A stretch of DNA of 64,000 bases from Alkalibacter saccharofermentans DSM 14828. GTDB lineage: Bacteria > Bacillota > Clostridia > Eubacteriales > Alkalibacteraceae. Under the pieces are notes generated by a model. The model was not told the origin of the DNA and did not search any database. It saw only the letters and a list, made by a program, of their open reading frames with translations. The translations under genes were made by a program, and so were the position numbers. Within the stretch, counting starts at the first letter, position 1. Each line of letters begins with the position of its first letter. The stretch is taken from NCBI RefSeq assembly GCF_900128885.1, contig NZ_FQTU01000003.1, positions 1 to 64,000 on the forward strand, written 5' to 3'. This document shows, piece after piece, positions 1 through 8,386 of the stretch.

Positions 1-110
1 TATAGGGCGAAGCCCGCGAGCTCAGACAGCAAAGCTGACTGAGATGCAGATACTATATAGGGCGAAGCCCGCGAACTCGTTTAGCTGTGCTGAACGAGGT
101 GCAGATAAGT
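1..110. repeat. two tandem hairpin repeats, 55-bp period
   Basis: Copies begin at 1 and 56. Each opens with the same block containing GGGC-gaa-GCCC (5-15 and 60-70) and then carries a second hairpin. In copy 1 the stem is CTCAG/CTGAG with an inner CAGC/GCTG (21-43); in copy 2 it is CTCGTTTAGC/GCTGAACGAG (76-98). The outer arms differ in sequence but pairing is kept, so the structure rather than the sequence appears conserved. No coding capacity is seen. Confidence 0.75.
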
Positions 111-312
111 TGTAAGATGCAAGTTCTAAGTTGTAAGTGTGCATGTATTCTTTTGGGTCAAAGACAAATGCCTGAATCCGTCATTTCGAATGCAATGAGA
201 AATCTCAGGTAATTCTTAAATTTACAGTGGCATTTGAGGCATATGATGGACTGTTTAGCTGCGCTGAACGAGGTGCAGATAAGTTGTAAGTGTGCATGTA
301 TTCCTTTGGGTC
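79..312. repeat. dispersed repeat pair, 79-159 and 253-312
   Basis: The segment starting GTTTAGCTG and running through GCAGATAAGTTGTAAG to TGTGCATGTATTC occurs twice. The first copy carries about 21 extra bases because of an internal AAGTTGTAAG duplication. Between the copies lies a block around 180-218 (GTCATTTCGAATGCAATGAG then AAATCTC) that matches my memory of a widespread intergenic repeat whose spurious translation reads HFERSEES. Function unknown. Confidence 0.6.
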
Positions 313-341
313 TAGGTCCGGCGTAGAAACCGGACCCTAGA
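311..341. other. stable intergenic hairpin
   Basis: TCTAGGTCCGG (311-321) pairs with CCGGACCCTAGA (330-341) around an 8-nt loop, with one bulged G. There is no T-run, so it is not an obvious terminator. The stretch 342-480 holds nothing I can recognise. Confidence 0.5.
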
Positions 342-483
342 ACTGAAAGGTTAAACTGTCGGTAATGCTTTGCTTTTCCAATCGCTTAACTATTGCTTGA
401 CCATTGCCCCACTACTGTTTACCGATATTACAATCAATGTAATATTCACTGGAGATTTATTTGAAATATAATGCATTTACCTG

Positions 484-519
484 CATAAAAATACAATTTT
501 TCAACTGTGTATTTTTATG
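484..519 (+). terminator. 12-bp perfect hairpin with T-rich tail
   Basis: CATAAAAATACA (484-495) is the exact reverse complement of TGTATTTTTATG (508-519), followed by ATTGTTTTTT. It could end a transcript from upstream or be an operator directly before the opp promoter. Confidence 0.5.
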
Positions 520-520
520 A

Positions 521-549
521 TTGTTTTTTAAAATTTTTAGTGATAATAT
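521..549 (+). promoter_or_regulatory. candidate sigma-A promoter of opp operon
   Basis: TTGTTT (521-526), 17-bp spacer, TAATAT (544-549). It lies about 45 bp before the oppA start. Matches to consensus are moderate. Confidence 0.4.
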
Positions 550-592
550 TTAAGTTAAGAGAAATTTAATAAAGGCAAAGGGGGAAAGTTAA

Positions 593-2221
593 ATGAACAA
601 AAAGAAAAGGGTTGTTCTTCTTAGTATTCTGTTGGTATTTGCGCTCGTATTCACAGCGTGTGCGGGAGGAAGCGACAACGGAGACGACACAGCACGTAAA
701 GTTTTAAGAACCAATAATTCAAGTGAACCCGGTTCCCTTGACCCGGCTTTGGCCCAAGGAACTCATGAATCCTGGGTGCTTGACCATGTGTTTGAAGGTT
801 TGATGAAAAAGGACCAGGACGGAGACATCATCGAAGGCATGGCTGCAAGCTACACATTAGCTGATGACAACGTTACTTATACATTTGTCCTAAGAGATGA
901 TATTACATGGTCAAATGGTGAGCCTGTAACAGCTCATGATTTTGAATATTCTTGGAAGAGAGCACTTGATCCTGAAACAGCAGCATACTATTCCTACCAG
1001 TTTTATTATATAAAGGGTGGCGAAGCCTACAACACAGGAGAAGGAACTGCTGAGGATGTAGGAGTTACTGCAATTGATGATACGACCTTGGAAGTAGTCC
1101 TAGAAAATCCGACAGCGTTTTTCCCTGAACTTACTTCATTTTATTGCTATTTCCCAATTAGCAAGGACGTAGACGAAGCGAACCCGGATTGGGCAAAAAG
1201 TCCTGATACTTATGTTTCAAACGGACCGTTCCTTCTAACCGAATGGGTTCATAATGCCAGCATAACAATCGAAAAGAACGAAGATTATTATGATGCAGAT
1301 CTGGTAAACCTAGACGCTATCGAATTTGCTATTTTAGATGACGAAAATACGGCTTGGCAAAGATATGAAGGCGGAGAGTTCGATTTTCTAACTCCCCTTC
1401 CACAAACTGTAGTAGCAAGGATGATGGATGAAAATAATCCGGAACTAGTAATAGGAACTGATCTTGCGACCTACTACTACAACCTTAATACCGAGACTCA
1501 ACCTTTCAACAATGTCAAGGTAAGACAAGCTCTTTCAATGGCAATTGATAGAGAATCTATCGTTGAGAATGTATCACAAGGTGGACAGCTGGCTGCTGAA
1601 GGCGTAGTACCTTACGGAATACCTGATGAAACAGGCGAAGACTTCAGAGACGGCGTAGGCAACCTGATCACTTATGACCCTGAAGGTGCAAAAACGCTTC
1701 TAGAAGAAGGACTTGCTGAAGAGGGAATGACTTTATCAGACATGAACGACTTTACTCTTCTTTACAACACTCTTGAAGCCCATGCAAAAATTGCCCAGGC
1801 TATTCAAGAAATGTGGAGAACAAGCCTAGGTATCGAAGTGAATCTTGAAAACGTCGATTTCCAAGTTAAGCTTGACAGAGAAAAGGCGGGAGATTATGAT
1901 ATATCTCGTGCTGGTTGGATAGGTGACTACATAGATCCGCTGACGTTCATTGACATGTGGGTAACTGATGGGCCTTACAATGATGCAAGCTACTCAAATG
2001 CGCAGTATGACGAGTACGTTCAGATTGCAAGAAACAGCGTAGATCAAGCTGAACGTATGGAAGCTATGAGAAATGCAGAAGAGCTGCTAATGGAAGAAAT
2101 GCCGGTAGTTCCAATATACTTCTATACCCAGCCGTATGCTCAAAAATCTTATGTGACCGGCGTTTATAAGCCTGTTAATAGGTACCCGTACTTCATATAT
2201 GCAGATATGGAAGTGCAATAA
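593..2221 (+). CDS. oppA: oligopeptide ABC transporter substrate-binding lipoprotein
   Basis: Extracytoplasmic peptide-binding protein of the SBP_bac_5 family, anchored by lipid and delivering peptides to OppBC. The 542-aa product has a basic N-terminus, a hydrophobic core and a lipobox ending FTAC, with Cys23 as lipidation site. The length fits the family. The start follows a purine-rich AAAGGGGGAAAG site. It is first in a five-gene operon with permeases and ATPases directly downstream, and the gap to oppB holds a stable hairpin, which would fit higher expression of the binding protein. Peptide specificity cannot be read; nickel or dipeptide binding are alternatives within the family. Confidence 0.92.
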   Translation: MNKKKRVVLLSILLVFALVFTACAGGSDNGDDTARKVLRTNNSSEPGSLDPALAQGTHESWVLDHVFEGLMKKDQDGDIIEGMAASYTLADDNVTYTFVLRDDITWSNGEPVTAHDFEYSWKRALDPETAAYYSYQFYYIKGGEAYNTGEGTAEDVGVTAIDDTTLEVVLENPTAFFPELTSFYCYFPISKDVDEANPDWAKSPDTYVSNGPFLLTEWVHNASITIEKNEDYYDADLVNLDAIEFAILDDENTAWQRYEGGEFDFLTPLPQTVVARMMDENNPELVIGTDLATYYYNLNTETQPFNNVKVRQALSMAIDRESIVENVSQGGQLAAEGVVPYGIPDETGEDFRDGVGNLITYDPEGAKTLLEEGLAEEGMTLSDMNDFTLLYNTLEAHAKIAQAIQEMWRTSLGIEVNLENVDFQVKLDREKAGDYDISRAGWIGDYIDPLTFIDMWVTDGPYNDASYSNAQYDEYVQIARNSVDQAERMEAMRNAEELLMEEMPVVPIYFYTQPYAQKSYVTGVYKPVNRYPYFIYADMEVQ

Positions 2222-2256
2222 TCAATAAAACAAATAAATTTTATTATAGGAGATCT

Positions 2257-2282
2257 AAGCTCTATTAATTATAATAGAGCTT
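2257..2282 (+). other. oppA-oppB intercistronic hairpin
   Basis: AAGCTCTATTA (2257-2267) pairs perfectly with TAATAGAGCTT (2272-2282) around ATTA. The following GGTTTCTTTTATAG is weakly T-rich. It probably stabilises the oppA 3' end or partly terminates transcription, a known device for making binding protein in excess. Confidence 0.6.
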
Positions 2283-2353
2283 GGTTTCTTTTATAGATCA
2301 ACTAGAAGTAATGACAGTTAAAGCTAACTGTTACTTAATGAAGGAGAAAGAAA

Positions 2354-3283
2354 ATGTCAAAATACCTTTTAAAGCGATTAGCCCTTTCGATAGTGACAAT
2401 TTGGGCAGTTATAACCATAACCTTTGCTTTAATGCACTCCATCCCTGGAGATCCGTTCAAATCTGAAAGCAAAATGCCGCCACAGGTTTATCAAAACCTT
2501 TTATCCCAATACGGTCTGGACAGACCAGTGCCTGAGCAGTATTTAATATACCTGGGCAACTTACTTCAAGGGGATCTGGGTGCATCGATGAAGTCCAGGG
2601 TTGAAACCGTCAACGATATGGTTGAGAGGGGTTTTCCCGTATCTGCACAGCTTGGAGCACAGGCTCTTCTTATAGCAATCGTATTTGGCCCGGCTCTTGG
2701 TAGCCTGGCAGCCCTTTACCAAAACAAGTTTCCGGATTATTTGGCTATGATTATAGCAATCATCGGAATTTCAGTTCCGTCTTTTATCATGGGTACCGTT
2801 TTGATACAATTCGTTGCAAGAAACGTCAGCTATTTTCCTATTGGAGGATGGGGGACGTTCCAGCATACCCTGCTGCCTTCCTTTGCCTTGGCGCTGATGC
2901 CTCTGGCAACGATGGCCCGGCTTATGAGATCTTCGATGCTTGAGGTTTTGGGACAGGACTACATAAAGACTGCAAAATCTAAAGGAATAAAAAGATCAGC
3001 TGTGATTTTAAGGCATGCGGTGAGAAATGCCGTCCTACCCGTAATATCCATATTGGGCACTACCATATCAAACCTGTTGGTTGGGAGCTTTGTTATTGAA
3101 AAAATATTCGGCATTCCCGGGCTAGGTAGATTTTTTGTGCAGTCCATAAGCAACAGGGACTATACGCTTATAATGGGGACAACGATATTCTATGCAATAA
3201 TATTGGTAGCGATGTTGTTTATAGTAGACGTGGCATACATGATGATTGACCCAAGAATCAAGCTTGTCAAGGAGGGACGTTGA
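2354..3283 (+). CDS. oppB: oligopeptide ABC transporter permease OppB
   Basis: Inner-membrane permease subunit, 309 aa, of the peptide/nickel transporter family. An N-terminal membrane segment (residues about 9-29) precedes the family-typical SIPGDPF region, and an EAA-type cytoplasmic loop lies in the SKGIKRSAVILRHAVRNAVLP region, where the ATPases dock. The GIPGLGRFFVQSI motif near the C-terminus is characteristic. The start follows AAGGAGA. The stop overlaps the oppC start (TGATG), implying translational coupling. Confidence 0.93.
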   Translation: MSKYLLKRLALSIVTIWAVITITFALMHSIPGDPFKSESKMPPQVYQNLLSQYGLDRPVPEQYLIYLGNLLQGDLGASMKSRVETVNDMVERGFPVSAQLGAQALLIAIVFGPALGSLAALYQNKFPDYLAMIIAIIGISVPSFIMGTVLIQFVARNVSYFPIGGWGTFQHTLLPSFALALMPLATMARLMRSSMLEVLGQDYIKTAKSKGIKRSAVILRHAVRNAVLPVISILGTTISNLLVGSFVIEKIFGIPGLGRFFVQSISNRDYTLIMGTTIFYAIILVAMLFIVDVAYMMIDPRIKLVKEGR

Positions 3284-4227
3284 TGAGAGCGGATATGGAG
3301 CTAAGACCGGAGCTTTTTCAAAAAGCTGACAAAAGCAATAAAAACGCCGATAAGATCAAACGCCCAACTATCAAGTATTGGCCTGATGTCTGGAGAAGGT
3401 TAAACCACAATAAGCTTGCAATGCTAGGGCTCACGCTGATCGTTTTAATGGGTGTTATGTCTTTTGTAGGAACGGAACTTTCCGGATATACCTACTTCGA
3501 ACAAAACCTATCCCTTAGGAATGTCAAACCGGGTGGAGCATTTTGGTTTGGGTCTGATGAACTGGGCAGGGACATGTTTACAAGAGTATGGTTCGGCGCA
3601 AGATACTCACTTGCCATAGGCATAATTGCGGCATTTATAGATTTTTTAGTAGGTGTCATTTACGGCGGAGTAGCAGGAATTGCCTCTCGCAGAGTAGATT
3701 CTATCATGATGAGGATTGCAGAAGTAATCTACAGCATACCATATTTGCTGATAGTAATTCTGTTGTCGGTAGTGCTCTCTCGTGAAGGTGGAGGAACTTC
3801 CATGTTCGTATTGATTTTGGCAATGAGCTTGACAGGATGGGTTCCCATGGCGATATTGGTCAGGGGACAGGTGCTCCAGCTTAAGGAGTCAGAATATTCT
3901 CTGGCCAGTGAATCTCTTGGCGCAACCAAGGGGTGGATACTAAAAAAACATATATTCCCCAATACCTTGGGACCTATATTAGTTAATGTAACATTGACCA
4001 TTCCTCGGGCGATATTTGCAGAAGCGACCCTTGGCTTTTTGGGGCTGGGGCTACAGGCTCCAAAGTCAAGCCTTGGCACTCTTGCAAATGATGGCTTGGC
4101 GGGACTGGCAGTGGGCAATGCATATCAGATTATAATACCTGCCATATTGATTTCGTTAATCATGTTCTCCTTCAACGTGCTGGGAGACGGATTAAGGGAT
4201 GCCTTGGATCCAAGATTACGTAAGTAA
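3283..4227 (+). CDS. oppC: oligopeptide ABC transporter permease OppC
   Basis: Second permease of the Opp complex, 314 aa from the ATG at 3283. I chose that ATG over an in-frame TTG one codon upstream because GGAGGG sits 6 nt before it and the A of oppB's TGA is shared. A hydrophilic N-terminal tail of about 45 residues precedes the first membrane segment (MLGLTLIVLMGVMSF). The FGSDELGRDMFTRVWFGAR stretch and the EAA loop (SESLGATKGWILKKHIFPN) are family hallmarks. Confidence 0.93.
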   Translation: MRADMELRPELFQKADKSNKNADKIKRPTIKYWPDVWRRLNHNKLAMLGLTLIVLMGVMSFVGTELSGYTYFEQNLSLRNVKPGGAFWFGSDELGRDMFTRVWFGARYSLAIGIIAAFIDFLVGVIYGGVAGIASRRVDSIMMRIAEVIYSIPYLLIVILLSVVLSREGGGTSMFVLILAMSLTGWVPMAILVRGQVLQLKESEYSLASESLGATKGWILKKHIFPNTLGPILVNVTLTIPRAIFAEATLGFLGLGLQAPKSSLGTLANDGLAGLAVGNAYQIIIPAILISLIMFSFNVLGDGLRDALDPRLRK

Positions 4228-4244
4228 AGAGAGGTTGTAGTAAA

Positions 4245-5246
4245 ATGGAAAAAATATTAGAGATAAAAAACCTGGCCGTCTCTTTCAAAACTTTTTTTGG
4301 AGAGGTAGAGGCAGTAAGAGATATAAGTTTTGACGTTGGCAAAAAAGAAACGGTAGCAGTCGTGGGCGAGTCCGGTTGCGGTAAAAGTGTGACAGCAAAC
4401 TCGATAATGCAGCTCTTGCCGACGCCTCCAGCGTTTTATAAAACAGGAGAAATTAGGTTCAAGGGTGAAGACCTGTTGAGCAAATCGGAAAATGAGATGC
4501 AAAAAATCAGGGGGAATCACATAGGAATGATATTTCAAGATCCCATGACATCTCTTAACCCTACGACGAAGGTAGGAAAACAGATAACCGAGGGTCTCGT
4601 GAGACATAAGAACGTATCAAAGGAAGAAGCGAAGAAAAAAGCTATCGAGATGTTAAAGCTGGTTTCGGTACCCCAGCCGGAAAAGCGCATCGAGCAGTAT
4701 CCTCATGAATTTTCAGGTGGGATGAGACAGCGGGTAATGATTGCTTTGGCAATGATCTCAAACCCGGGGCTTCTAATAGCCGATGAGCCGACCACTGCCC
4801 TAGATGTTACAGTACAGGCACAGATACTTGATTTGATGAAAGATCTTCAAGAAAAAATGGACATGGCCATAATTTTGATTACTCACGATTTGGGCGTAGT
4901 TGCAGATATGAGTGACCGAGTAGTGGTAATGTATGCAGGCCAAATCGTAGAGCAAGGATTGACAAGTGAGATATTTGATAACACGTCCCACCCTTATACC
5001 AAAAAACTGTTGGCTTCTGTGCCAAGACTAGATATGAAAAGAAATGAGACGCTGCTTTCAATTGAAGGAACGCCTCCGGATTTATACATACCTCCAAAGG
5101 GCTGCGCCTTTTACGACCGTTGCGATTTTGCCATGCAGGTTTGCGAGGATAATATGCCGGAATTTATTCAGCACAGTCAGACCCATTCAAGCAGGTGCTG
5201 GCTAAATCACCCAATGGCAAAAAGCGTGAAAGGAAGTGAAGTTTGA
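4245..5246 (+). CDS. oppD: oligopeptide ABC transporter ATPase OppD
   Basis: Cytoplasmic ATPase of the peptide transporter, 333 aa. Walker A GESGCGKS lies near residue 40, the signature FSGGMRQR near 155 and Walker B LLIADEPTTALD near 175, followed by the switch histidine in ITHDLG. The C-terminal oligopeptide-transporter extension contains GCAFYDRCDFAMQVC with a later RCWL, the cysteine pattern typical of OppD/DppD. The stop overlaps the start of oppF. Confidence 0.94.
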   Translation: MEKILEIKNLAVSFKTFFGEVEAVRDISFDVGKKETVAVVGESGCGKSVTANSIMQLLPTPPAFYKTGEIRFKGEDLLSKSENEMQKIRGNHIGMIFQDPMTSLNPTTKVGKQITEGLVRHKNVSKEEAKKKAIEMLKLVSVPQPEKRIEQYPHEFSGGMRQRVMIALAMISNPGLLIADEPTTALDVTVQAQILDLMKDLQEKMDMAIILITHDLGVVADMSDRVVVMYAGQIVEQGLTSEIFDNTSHPYTKKLLASVPRLDMKRNETLLSIEGTPPDLYIPPKGCAFYDRCDFAMQVCEDNMPEFIQHSQTHSSRCWLNHPMAKSVKGSEV

Positions 5247-6211
5247 TGCAGGAGCCGTTGATTTCAGTTAAGAATCTTAAGAAGTATTTTGATGTTGGAA
5301 AAGGAGCTGTGCTAAAAGCGGTAGACGGCATCAGCTTTGATATATATCCCGGTGAGACTTTTGGGCTTGTAGGAGAGTCGGGGTGCGGTAAATCCACTGC
5401 TGGCAGAACCATTATAAGGCTATATGATCCTACAGGTGGAGAAGTTGTATTTAATGGAAAAAATATTTTTGCCTTATCAAGACATGACATGTCAGAAATA
5501 AGAAAAAACTTTCAAATGATATTTCAAGACCCCTATGCGTCGTTGAATCCAAGGATGACAGTTCTCGACATAGTGGCGGAACCACTTGACATACACAAGA
5601 TATATAAAAGCAGCAAGGAAAGAAAAGACAGGGTAATTGAGCTTTTGCAGCTCGTAGGACTTAACGATGAGCATGCCATGAGATTTCCCCACGAATTTTC
5701 CGGGGGACAGCGACAAAGAATCGGCATTGCCAGGGCGTTGGCTTTAAATCCCAAGTTTATAGTTTGCGACGAGCCGATATCGGCGCTTGATGTATCCATA
5801 CAGGCCCAAGTCGTAAACCTGCTTAAGGATTTACAAACAAAACTGGGTCTTACCTATATGTTCATAGCTCATGATCTATCCATGGTAAGATACATATCAG
5901 ACAGAGTAGGGGTCATGTATTTAGGCCACATGATGGAGCTTGCGGGATCTGAAGAGCTTTACGACAATCCCCTTCATCCGTATACAAAAGCATTGCTGTC
6001 AGCGATACCTATACCGGAGCCTGAAGCGCAAAGAAGCAAAAAAAGGATTGTGCTTGAAGGGGACGTGCCAAGTCCGATAAACCCAAAGGAAGGATGCCGA
6101 TTTGTAGATAGGTGCCCGTATGCGGTAGACAGGTGCAAAATTGAAACACCGGAGTTCATTGAACACAAGCCCGGACATTTCGCCGCTTGTCACAGAATAG
6201 GCGAAATATAA
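5246..6211 (+). CDS. oppF: oligopeptide ABC transporter ATPase OppF
   Basis: Partner ATPase, 321 aa from the ATG at 5246 (an in-frame TTG lies one codon upstream). Walker A GESGCGKS, Q-loop MIFQDPYASLNPRMT, signature FSGGQRQRIGIARAL and Walker B FIVCDEPISALD are intact. The C-terminal GCRFVDRCPYAVDRC segment and the final AACHR match the OppD/F cysteine-rich tail. It forms an asymmetric pair with OppD; last gene of the operon, followed by a terminator. Confidence 0.94.
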   Translation: MQEPLISVKNLKKYFDVGKGAVLKAVDGISFDIYPGETFGLVGESGCGKSTAGRTIIRLYDPTGGEVVFNGKNIFALSRHDMSEIRKNFQMIFQDPYASLNPRMTVLDIVAEPLDIHKIYKSSKERKDRVIELLQLVGLNDEHAMRFPHEFSGGQRQRIGIARALALNPKFIVCDEPISALDVSIQAQVVNLLKDLQTKLGLTYMFIAHDLSMVRYISDRVGVMYLGHMMELAGSEELYDNPLHPYTKALLSAIPIPEPEAQRSKKRIVLEGDVPSPINPKEGCRFVDRCPYAVDRCKIETPEFIEHKPGHFAACHRIGEI

Positions 6212-6221
6212 AATGGTTATT

Positions 6222-6252
6222 AATCCGTCTGTTGCTGTAGGCGGATTTTTGT
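6222..6252 (+). terminator. opp operon terminator
   Basis: AATCCGTCT (6222-6230) pairs with AGGCGGATT (6239-6247, one G-U), followed by TTTGTT. A TATAAT at 6253-6258 directly behind it could be the -10 of a larC promoter (TTGCTG at 6232-6237, short 15-bp spacer). Confidence 0.7.
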
Positions 6253-6298
6253 TATAATGTCTAGAGGCAATGTTATTTATCCGATTGGAGTGGTATAC

Positions 6299-7462
6299 TT
6301 GAAAATTTTATATTATGATTGTTTTTGCGGCATAAGCGGGGATATGAACTTGGGAGCAATGGCGGATATTGGAGTCGATACGGAATACATAAAAAGTGAA
6401 CTGAGCAAGCTTTCGATAAGTGACGATTTTGATGTCGTTTTTAATAAATCTGAAAAGAAGGGCATCAGCGGAACTAAGGCTGATGTTGTCTTAAAAAAAC
6501 ATGAGCACCCCCACAGGCATTTGAAGGATGTATACAAGATAATAGACGACAGCGACTTAAATGAAAACATTAAAAAGATCAGCAAGAGAATTTTTGAAAA
6601 CATCGCTATAGCTGAAGGTAAAGTCCACGGAAAGCCCGTGGAAAAGGTTCATTTTCATGAAGTCGGTGCCATCGATTCCATTGTTGACGTAGTAGGGGCA
6701 GCCATATGCTACGATTCTTTGGATATAGACGGTGTCTATTCGTCTTCTGTACAAGTTGGTGGAGGGTTTGTTAACTGTGCTCACGGTAAAATACCTGTAC
6801 CTGCACCTGCAACGGTGGAGCTTTTGACGGGTATACCGATAAAGACAGGTCTTGTTGACGGTGAATCTACGACACCTACCGGAGCGGCTATTCTTAAGTC
6901 CCTTGCAGATGGTTTTACCAATAGCCTGAGCATGGATATAAAGAAAACCGGTTATGGATTGGGTACAAAGGATTTTGATGTGCCAAATGTGCTAAGGGTT
7001 TATATTGCTGAAATAGAAGATAAAAAAAAAGTCGATGAAATTCAATATATGATCGAGGCAAATATAGACGACATGAATCCAGAGCATTATTCGCACCTGG
7101 AGGAAAAGCTCTTTGAAGGCGGAGCTTTAGATGTTTACAAAACCCAGATATTGATGAAAAAAAGCAGACCTGCCGTCAAGCTTAGTATACTTTGCAGTGA
7201 GGATCGTGTAGAAAATATGGAAGAGGTTGTCTTCTTGCACTCTACCACACTGGGAGTCAGAAAATACAAAGTTGAAAAGAGCATGCTGGTAAGAAAGATA
7301 ATCAAATTAAAGACTCAGTGGGGAGATGTGAGGGTTAAACAAGGTTTTTACAAGGGAAGGCTATTGAAGCAAAAGGCAGAATATGAGGATTGTCTGAAAA
7401 TCGCCAAAGATAACAACCTGGAGCTTGATAAAATCTACAGACAAATTTACAGGCAACTGTAA
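6299..7462 (+). CDS. larC: nickel-pincer cofactor biosynthesis protein LarC
   Basis: LarC is the CTP-dependent cyclometallase that inserts nickel into pyridinium-3,5-bisthiocarboxylate mononucleotide, the cofactor of lactate racemase LarA and its relatives. The 387-aa product has the family start (ILYYDCFCGISGDM), a histidine-rich stretch (KHEHPHRHLKD), VHFHEVGAIDSIVDVVG and PVPAPATVELLTGIP. I start at TTG 6299 because GGAG lies 8 nt upstream and the family N-terminus begins there. In Lactobacillus plantarum larC is read through a programmed frameshift; here it is a single uninterrupted frame. It precedes larE by 57 bp; no larB is adjacent. Confidence 0.88.
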   Translation: MKILYYDCFCGISGDMNLGAMADIGVDTEYIKSELSKLSISDDFDVVFNKSEKKGISGTKADVVLKKHEHPHRHLKDVYKIIDDSDLNENIKKISKRIFENIAIAEGKVHGKPVEKVHFHEVGAIDSIVDVVGAAICYDSLDIDGVYSSSVQVGGGFVNCAHGKIPVPAPATVELLTGIPIKTGLVDGESTTPTGAAILKSLADGFTNSLSMDIKKTGYGLGTKDFDVPNVLRVYIAEIEDKKKVDEIQYMIEANIDDMNPEHYSHLEEKLFEGGALDVYKTQILMKKSRPAVKLSILCSEDRVENMEEVVFLHSTTLGVRKYKVEKSMLVRKIIKLKTQWGDVRVKQGFYKGRLLKQKAEYEDCLKIAKDNNLELDKIYRQIYRQL

Positions 7463-7519
7463 AACAAGGGAAAGGTTAAGCTATATTTATAAACTTGCGC
7501 ATAATAGATGGAGGATGAA

Positions 7520-8329
7520 ATGGAAATCAACGAAAAATATGAATCGCTCATAAAATATCTTAAGGGACTAAATAAGGCAGTACTTGCCTTTTCGGGTGGG
7601 GTGGATAGCACATTTTTGCTCCATGCTGCAAAAGAAGCCTTGGGGGACGATTTGATAGCTGTTACAATCATCTCTCCTTACATTCCAAAATGGGAGGTTG
7701 AGGAAGCTAGGGAGACTTCCAAGACGATAGGAGTTAAGCACGTTTTCATTGAAGCGAAGATTATTGACGAAATAAGGAACAATCCTGAGGATCGGTGCTA
7801 TTTGTGTAAAAAAGCAGTGTTTGGCGAGATACTTAAATTTGCATCTGATCAAGGAATCAAATACGTAATGGATGGAACCAACATCGATGACATGAGCGAT
7901 TACAGGCCAGGGCTTAAAGCACTTAGCGAGCTTAATGTGGTAAGTCCTCTTAAAGAAAATGAATTTTCAAAATCAGACATACGTGAACTTTCCAAGACGG
8001 CGGGGCTTTATACCTGGGATAAGCCTGCATATGCTTGTCTTCTGACGAGGATTCCTTACAACACCCCTTTGAGGGAAGAAGACTTTGGAAAAATCGAAGA
8101 AGCTGAAAAATTCATGATGGACCTTGGATTCAAGGCTGTGAGGGTAAGGTGTCATGACGATCTTGCCAGGATAGAGATCCCTCAAAATGAACGTCACAAG
8201 ATATTTGATGAAGCATTGTTGGATAAGATATCAAAAGGAATAAAAAATGCTGGATTTAAATACGTATCTTTAGACCTTGAAGGATACAAAATGGGAAGCT
8301 TCAATCAGGATGTAAATAAAGGTGAATAA
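7520..8329 (+). CDS. larE: ATP-dependent sulfur transferase LarE
   Basis: LarE adenylates and thiolates the cofactor precursor in nickel-pincer synthesis. The 269-aa product has the PP-loop SGGVDS at residues 25-30. The conserved CLLTRIPYN segment carries Cys173, equivalent to the sacrificial cysteine region of L. plantarum LarE; a CYLC pair (Cys93, Cys96) is also present, a pattern I associate with iron-sulfur-type LarE, which would allow catalytic rather than sacrificial sulfur transfer (inference). ATG 7520 is preferred over 7508 because GGAGG ends 5 nt before it. Confidence 0.85.
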   Translation: MEINEKYESLIKYLKGLNKAVLAFSGGVDSTFLLHAAKEALGDDLIAVTIISPYIPKWEVEEARETSKTIGVKHVFIEAKIIDEIRNNPEDRCYLCKKAVFGEILKFASDQGIKYVMDGTNIDDMSDYRPGLKALSELNVVSPLKENEFSKSDIRELSKTAGLYTWDKPAYACLLTRIPYNTPLREEDFGKIEEAEKFMMDLGFKAVRVRCHDDLARIEIPQNERHKIFDEALLDKISKGIKNAGFKYVSLDLEGYKMGSFNQDVNKGE

Positions 8330-8345
8330 TAATCAAATGGTTATA

Positions 8346-8386
8346 CAAAAAACACAGCGGCTGCAGGCAACCGCTGTGTTTTTTAA
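8346..8386. terminator. bidirectional terminator between larE and flavin reductase
   Basis: AACACAGCGG (8351-8360) pairs with CCGCTGTGTT (8371-8380), flanked by A-run and T-run, so it can work for both converging transcripts. The minus-strand gene ends inside it. Confidence 0.85.

Noticed and set aside
1..312. CRISPR array
   Set aside because: Only two full copies, no conserved repeat/variable spacer pattern, and no cas genes in the window.
2281..2466. Short frame overlapping the start of oppB
   Set aside because: It has no ribosome site, begins inside the intercistronic hairpin region and overlaps a well-supported gene in another frame.
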